Part shown: piece after piece, positions 60,190 through 64,000 of the stretch
Numbering within the stretch: the first letter of the stretch is position 1
Layout: every line of letters begins with the position of its first letter
Origin: Vallicoccus soli
GTDB taxonomy: Bacteria; Actinomycetota; Actinomycetes; Motilibacterales; Motilibacteraceae
NCBI RefSeq assembly: GCF_003594885.1
Contig: NZ_QZEZ01000001.1
Location: 496,001 to 560,000, forward strand
DNA: 64,000 nt
Reading direction: 5' to 3'
The notes under the pieces: model-generated
Seen by the model: only the letters and a program-made list of their open reading frames with translations
Database searches by the model: none
Told to the model about the DNA's origin: nothing
Position numbers and translations under genes: made by a program

Positions 60190-61751
60190 GCGCGCCCCCG
60201 CTCGGCGGGGCCGCCCCCGCCGGGACGCACGTCGAGCGCGCCGCCCGCTCCGGCGCGCTGAGCCTCGCGGGCGCGCTCGTCTCGGCCGTCGCCGGCGTCG
60301 CGCTGACCGCCGTCGTCACGAACGGCTTCGACCGGGCCACCGCCGGCACGGTGTTCGCCCTGACCAGCCTCTTCCTCATCGTCACCGGCGTCGTGCAGCT
60401 CGGCACCGAGGTGGGCCTCGTGCGCGCGCTGCCCGTCGCCCTCGTGCGCGGCGAGCCGTGGCGCGTGCGCGCGGTGCTGCGCACCGCCCTGGTGCCCGTC
60501 GCCGTCCTGTCCCTCGTCGCGGCGGCCGCGGGCGTGCTCCTGGACGGGACGGTCGCCGGCCTCGCCGTGCCGGGCACGGGCCAGGAGGGCGCGCGCCAGG
60601 TCCTCGTGCTCGCGCTGGCGCTGCCGGCGGCGGCGCTGCTCAACGCGGCCCTGGCGGCGACCCGCGGCCTGCGCACCATGCGCCCTACCGTCGTCGTCGA
60701 GGCGCTGGGGCGCAGCGTCGTGCAGCTCGCGGCCGTCGCCGCGGTCGCGGCCCTCGGCCTCGGACCGGTCGCCGCGGTGGCGGCCTGGTCGCTGCCGTAC
60801 GCCCTCGCGCTGGTCGCGGCCGCGCTCTGGCTGGCGGCGCTGCTGCGCCGGCGCGCCCGCGGCAGGCCGCCGGAGGGCGCCGCGGTGCCCGGCCCGCGGG
60901 CCGAGGCGGGGGAGTTCTGGCGGTTCACCGCGCCCCGCGCGCTGGGCACGGTGTCGCAGGTGCTGCTCAAGCGCGCCGACGTCGTCCTCGTGGCGGCGCT
61001 GCGCTCGCCCGCCGAGGCCGCGCTCTACGCCGCCGCCACCCGCTTCGTCGTCCTCGGCCAGCTCGGCGTCCAGGCCCTGCAGCAGTCGCTCTCGCCGCAG
61101 CTGGCCGCGCTCTTCGCCGCGGGCGACACCGCGGGGGTGCGCGAGGTCTACCGGGCCGCGACGGCCTGGTCGATGATGCTCGCCTGGCCCGTCTACCTGG
61201 CCTGCGCCGTCCTGGCGCCCGAGCTCCTGACCCTCTTCGGCGAGGGGTACGACGAGGTCGCCCCCGTCGTCGTCGTCCTCTGCACGGCCATGCTGGCCGC
61301 CACCGCCTGCGGGGCGGTCGACACCGTGCTGCTCATGTCCGGCGGCGCCTGGCGGAGCCTGGCGAACAACTCCGCCGCGCTCGTGGTCAACCTCGTCCTC
61401 AACGTCGTGCTCATCCCGCGGTACGGCGCGGTCGGCGCCGGCGCGGCGTGGGCCGCGTCCATCCTGCTGCGCAACGCCCTGCCGCTCGTGCAGGTGTGGA
61501 CGCTGCACCGCATCTCGCCGCTGGGGCGCCAGACCGCGGTGGTGGGCCTGAGCGCCGGCCTGCTGCTCGGGGTGGTGCCCGCGCTGGTGCGCTGGGCCAC
61601 CGGCTCGGGGGCGGTCGTGCTCGGCGCGCTCGTCGTCGGCGGCCTCGTGCACCTGCTCGTCCTGGCCCGTCACCGCGAGGAGCTCCAGCTCGCGGCGCTC
61701 GCCGGTGCGCTGCGCCGCCGGGGCGCCCGGGCGGGCCGCGGGCGGGGCTGA
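60186..61751 (+). CDS. polysaccharide flippase (Wzx/MOP family)
   Basis: 521 residues, about 14 hydrophobic helices. It begins AARSGALSLAGALVSAVAGV; the conserved middle is FTAPRALGTVSQVLLKRADV, then SPAEAALYAAATRFV and FGEGYDEVAPVVVVLC, typical of polysaccharide exporters. It is the last gene of the operon and the second flippase in the window. With the Wzz-like, Wzy-like and sulfotransferase genes upstream it completes an export set. Confidence 0.92.
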   Translation: MSAPPLGGAAPAGTHVERAARSGALSLAGALVSAVAGVALTAVVTNGFDRATAGTVFALTSLFLIVTGVVQLGTEVGLVRALPVALVRGEPWRVRAVLRTALVPVAVLSLVAAAAGVLLDGTVAGLAVPGTGQEGARQVLVLALALPAAALLNAALAATRGLRTMRPTVVVEALGRSVVQLAAVAAVAALGLGPVAAVAAWSLPYALALVAAALWLAALLRRRARGRPPEGAAVPGPRAEAGEFWRFTAPRALGTVSQVLLKRADVVLVAALRSPAEAALYAAATRFVVLGQLGVQALQQSLSPQLAALFAAGDTAGVREVYRAATAWSMMLAWPVYLACAVLAPELLTLFGEGYDEVAPVVVVLCTAMLAATACGAVDTVLLMSGGAWRSLANNSAALVVNLVLNVVLIPRYGAVGAGAAWAASILLRNALPLVQVWTLHRISPLGRQTAVVGLSAGLLLGVVPALVRWATGSGAVVLGALVVGGLVHLLVLARHREELQLAALAGALRRRGARAGRGRG

Positions 61752-61789
61752 GCCCCACCCACGGCCCCGGCGCCCGGGTGCCCCCTCGC

Positions 61790-62755
61790 TCAGAGGCGGC
61801 AGGCGGTCGACGAGGTCAGGCTGCGCCGGAAGGCCGCCAGCTTCGTCGCGGACTCGGTGAGGAGCCAGTTGTTGCCCGAGTTGTTGTTGTGCAGGCTCGA
61901 GAAGTACGAGATGGCGCCGATGCGCGAGGTGCGCGCCGCCGCCCAGTCCCACGAGCTGGTCCACCACTCGGCGCCCGACGGGTCGCGGTAGCCGTCGGTG
62001 GCGCCGGTCTCGCCGACGCCGACCATGAGGTCGGAGCGGCCCCGGGCGTCGAGGTAGCCGAGGATGCGGCCGAGCCGGACCTCGTACCCGTCGCCGGACC
62101 TGTTCTGGTAGAGGTCGATGCCCAGGAAGTGCGCCCGGTCCAGGACCCCGCCGGAGAGGTAGCCCTCCGGGGAGTCCCGGCGGTTCACCGGGTTGAACGT
62201 CCAGTCGCCGAGGATCGGCACGGACGCCACGTTGCGCAGGCCCGTCTCGTCGCGCATGACGTCGTGGACCCGGCACCAGGCCCGGGCGAAGTCCTGCGAG
62301 GTGCCGAGGTGGCCGACGTCGGTGTGCGGCTCGTGGTTGAACGTGGCGACGACGGGGCCGCCGAGCTGGGCGTACCGGCGGGCGCGGGCGCGCAGGTCCG
62401 CGTCGTAGCGCCCGGACGCGATCTGCGACCAGGAGGCGCCGGACGGCGGCTTGAAGGAGATCCACGGCAGGCGGCCGGCGCGGTGCGCCGCGGTGATGTT
62501 GCGGGTCTCGCGGGTGCCGTCGCCCCACTTGTAGTAGGTGCGCGCCAGGCCGAGCTGGTCCTGGACGGCCGAGAGCTGGCCGGAGCCGCCGAGGTAGATG
62601 CGCCCGGGCTGGTGGCCCGGCCAGCGCGCGGCGGCGGCCGCGGGGGCCGCCAGGGCGGTGGCCCCGGCGCCGGCGAGCACGGTGCCGGCGGCACCGAGCA
62701 GGGACAGCCGCAGCAGCTGGCGGCGGTCGAGCAGGGGTCCGGTCGCCGGGTTCAC
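61790..62755 (-). CDS. Tat-exported glycosidase-like protein (GH26-like), riboswitch-controlled
   Basis: 321 residues. A twin-arginine signal LDRRQLLRLSLLGAAGTVL (about 9-27) precedes RWPGHQPGRIYLGGS. It keeps the paralogue's landmarks: LPWISFKPPSG, VVATFNHEPHTD (likely acid/base Glu), ILGDWTFNPVNR, FLGIDLYQN, and GVGETGATDG (candidate nucleophile). GTG 62755 overlaps a 32-codon upstream ORF by GTGA, and a c-di-AMP riboswitch lies just before that ORF. A secreted polymer-trimming enzyme under second-messenger control is the best reading. Confidence 0.85.
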   Translation of the reverse strand: MNPATGPLLDRRQLLRLSLLGAAGTVLAGAGATALAAPAAAAARWPGHQPGRIYLGGSGQLSAVQDQLGLARTYYKWGDGTRETRNITAAHRAGRLPWISFKPPSGASWSQIASGRYDADLRARARRYAQLGGPVVATFNHEPHTDVGHLGTSQDFARAWCRVHDVMRDETGLRNVASVPILGDWTFNPVNRRDSPEGYLSGGVLDRAHFLGIDLYQNRSGDGYEVRLGRILGYLDARGRSDLMVGVGETGATDGYRDPSGAEWWTSSWDWAAARTSRIGAISYFSSLHNNNSGNNWLLTESATKLAAFRRSLTSSTACRL

Positions 62756-62850
62756 CGGGTGCCGCCGGGGGTACGGGGTGCCGGGCCGGCGGGGGTGCCG
62801 GGCCGGGCCGGGGCGAGGGGGGCCCCGGACGCGGGCAGGGTCGAGTGCAC
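62752..62850 (-). CDS. possible 32-residue leader peptide between riboswitch and glycosidase
   Basis: GTG preceded at 6 nt by GAAGGA, directly after the riboswitch 3' end. The Pro/Ala/Gly-rich product ends TPGGTR; its TGA overlaps the next GTG, so translation would be coupled. The glycosidase-like gene has no good ribosome binding site of its own. No homology claimed. Confidence 0.45.
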   Translation of the reverse strand: MHSTLPASGAPLAPARPGTPAGPAPRTPGGTR

Positions 62851-63212
62851 GGACGGTCCTTCTCCGACGCCTGCGGGGTCAGCTGTCGGGTTCGGGCCGG
62901 AGGTGGCCCGGCCGCCGGAGCGGCTTCACCCCGAGGACGCGCGCGAGGGGGTGCGCGCGCCCGGAAGTGGGTCCCCCGCTCCTGCCTGCGGTGTGCTCGT
63001 GGGGCTCGCACCGGGGCAGGACTCGGCGGACGGGCGAGGCCTCGGCGGAGGGGGGAGCCGGGGCGTCCGGAACCTACGGGAGCGGGTCGGTCCGGCTCAA
63101 CACCCGGTCGAGTGCTTGACCCGCCCTCGACCGCTGCATTGCGTGCCCTTTGCCGAGCAACGACCGTGCGCGACCGGTCGTCCGCGCCCCGTCGCGCCGG
63201 GGCGCGGTGGGG
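62756..63212. other. 457-bp region holding a riboswitch and leader ORF
   Basis: Upstream of the leftward glycosidase-like gene. From right to left: about 180 bp with no recognised gene (presumably the promoter, no clear TAnnnT box seen), the ydaO-type element (63031-62864), and the leader ORF (62850-62752). Confidence 0.6.
62864..63031 (-). promoter_or_regulatory. c-di-AMP (ydaO/yuaA) riboswitch
   Basis: Read on the minus strand the order of conserved blocks matches the ydaO aptamer: a P1 5' arm CGCC then GAGTCC, GCGGGGGACCCA, later CGGGGTGAA, then CCGAACCCGACAGCTGAC, CCCGCAGG and the closing GGCG of P1. GCGGGG pairs with CCCCGC and CGCC with GGCG, as the two-fold aptamer requires. The family binds c-di-AMP and usually turns genes off. 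In actinobacteria it typically controls secreted wall-active enzymes. Here it precedes the glycosidase-like gene by about 110 nt. Confidence 0.85.
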
Positions 63213-64000
63213 TCAGCCCGCGGGGGCCTCGACGACGACGTCGTCGACGGCCCCGAAGTACTGGTCGTTGCCCGCCTTGAGGTTCTTGCCGGCGATGCGG
63301 ACCGGCCCCTCCGGGTCCACCGGCAGGCCGTCGGGCACCGGCGCCCGGCCCCGCTCCTCGCCGTCCACCACGATGGACAGGCTCGCGCCGGCGCGCACGC
63401 ACTCGACCCGGTGCCACCCGCCGTCGGCCACGTCGACGTCGGCCCGGACCTGGTGGATCGTGCTGTCGCCGCGGCCGACCAGCGTGCACGAGGGGTGCCC
63501 GGCCAGGCCGTCGACCTGCAGCTTCCACTGGCCCCCGCCGCCGACGGAGAAGCCCTGCTGCAGGACGTTGGAGCCCTTCGACGTGCGCCCGGCCGGCAGG
63601 GCGAGCGACGCGCCCCAGCGCAGGTCGCCGGTGCCCGGCGCCAGCCCGGCCGCGTCCTCGACCTCGACGACGCCCTTGGGGCAGTCCCCCTCGACGGTGC
63701 TGTCGCAGGGGGCGGGCAGCTGCAGCGCGAGCCCGCGCCCCGGCGCGCCCTCGACCAGCGCGAGCCCCCCGGTCGGTCCGGCGAGGCGCACCCGCGCGTC
63801 GTGCCCGCTCCCGCTCGCGTCGGGCACGAGCGCGCCCTCCCCGAGCCGGTCGCCCGCCGCGCCGTCGTCGAAGGTCAGCTCGAGCACCCGCTCGGCGCCG
63901 CCGGACCGGCCCGTGCCGGCGTCCGCGCCGGGGGTCAGCAGCGGGCCCAGCGTCGAGGGTGGCGCCGGGGCGCCCGCGGGGCCGGGGTCCTGCCCGCAGC
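63213..64000 (-). CDS. LamG-like surface protein, 5' end beyond the window
   Basis: The frame is open to the window edge. The outermost visible residues are CGQDPGPAGAP, then a Pro/Gly/Thr-rich stretch, which suggests a lipoprotein whose lipid-modified Cys is at or near the edge; the signal peptide would lie outside. The C-terminal domain (VLELTFDDGA to VDDVVVEAPAG) is a concanavalin-like/LamG jelly roll with DGGWHRVECVRAGASLSIVV. It resembles the protein at 47432-48205 in plan (LQQGF/LQKGQ, GxWHRVxC). Probably binds surface glycans. Confidence 0.78.
   Translation of the reverse strand, partial: CGQDPGPAGAPAPPSTLGPLLTPGADAGTGRSGGAERVLELTFDDGAAGDRLGEGALVPDASGSGHDARVRLAGPTGGLALVEGAPGRGLALQLPAPCDSTVEGDCPKGVVEVEDAAGLAPGTGDLRWGASLALPAGRTSKGSNVLQQGFSVGGGGQWKLQVDGLAGHPSCTLVGRGDSTIHQVRADVDVADGGWHRVECVRAGASLSIVVDGEERGRAPVPDGLPVDPEGPVRIAGKNLKAGNDQYFGAVDDVVVEAPAG

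Noticed and set aside
59025-63011. 1328-codon minus-strand frame across the operon end
   Set aside because: It lies opposite well-supported Wzz and Wzx genes, and its product is low-complexity.
1-64000. Insertion sequence, integrase or attachment site marking the polysaccharide region as a mobile island
   Set aside because: No transposase, integrase or flanking direct repeat was seen at the pth junction; the right end is outside the window. The tRNA-Gln lies 4 kb before the region with housekeeping genes between.

Overview
The window is a very GC-rich (about 75 percent) actinobacterial chromosome segment. Most genes start with GTG, and neighbouring genes often overlap by 4 bp at GTGA or ATGA. 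Many promoters have a TAnnnT -10 box placed 6 to 8 nt before the start codon, which implies leaderless mRNAs. The gene order rsmI, metG, tatD, rpfB, ksgA, ispE, ABC-F, then glmU, prsA, rplY, pth is the widely conserved actinobacterial housekeeping order. I cannot name the genus. No insertion sequence, CRISPR array or rRNA gene was seen.

Region 1 (1-15.1 kb, housekeeping): the 5' end of a divergent protein mannosyltransferase gene; then rRNA methylation (rsmI, ksgA), methionyl-tRNA synthesis (metG), a TatD nuclease, a resuscitation-promoting factor (rpfB), isoprenoid synthesis (ispE), an ABC-F ATPase, a leftward TetR / membrane protein / MarR group, a tRNA-Gln, and glmU-prsA-rplY-pth.

Region 2 (15.2-64 kb, polysaccharide): starting immediately after pth, nearly 49 kb is devoted to a cell-surface polysaccharide. 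It holds an initiating phosphoglycosyltransferase; an FkbH / acyl carrier protein / hexapeptide acyltransferase trio; a CDP-sugar module (rfbF, epimerase, RmlC-like, SAF-domain oxidoreductase); seven glycosyltransferase functions including a PssD/PssE pair; two Wzx-like flippases; two Wzy/ligase-like membrane proteins; four Wzz-like co-polymerases; two secreted beta-helix proteins; two Tat-exported glycosidase-like proteins; and two LamG-like surface proteins.

The distinctive feature is sulfation. A cysQ-cysD-cysN operon (PAP phosphatase and ATP sulfurylase) lies among the polysaccharide genes, together with six sulfotransferase-family proteins and one more distant capsular-synthesis family member. 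Four sulfotransferases sit in one 11-gene operon (49.6-61.8 kb) with its own Wzz, Wzy-like and Wzx-like proteins. The simplest model is a sulfated, possibly acyl-decorated exopolysaccharide or capsule whose activated sulfate supply and PAP recycling are encoded on site. APS kinase (CysC) is not in the window.

A second strong observation is a c-di-AMP (ydaO/yuaA) riboswitch on the minus strand at about 62864-63031. It lies upstream of a 32-codon leader ORF that overlaps, by GTGA, a Tat-exported glycosidase-like gene. This would link the second messenger c-di-AMP to remodelling of the polysaccharide. The window ends inside a probable surface LamG-like protein.
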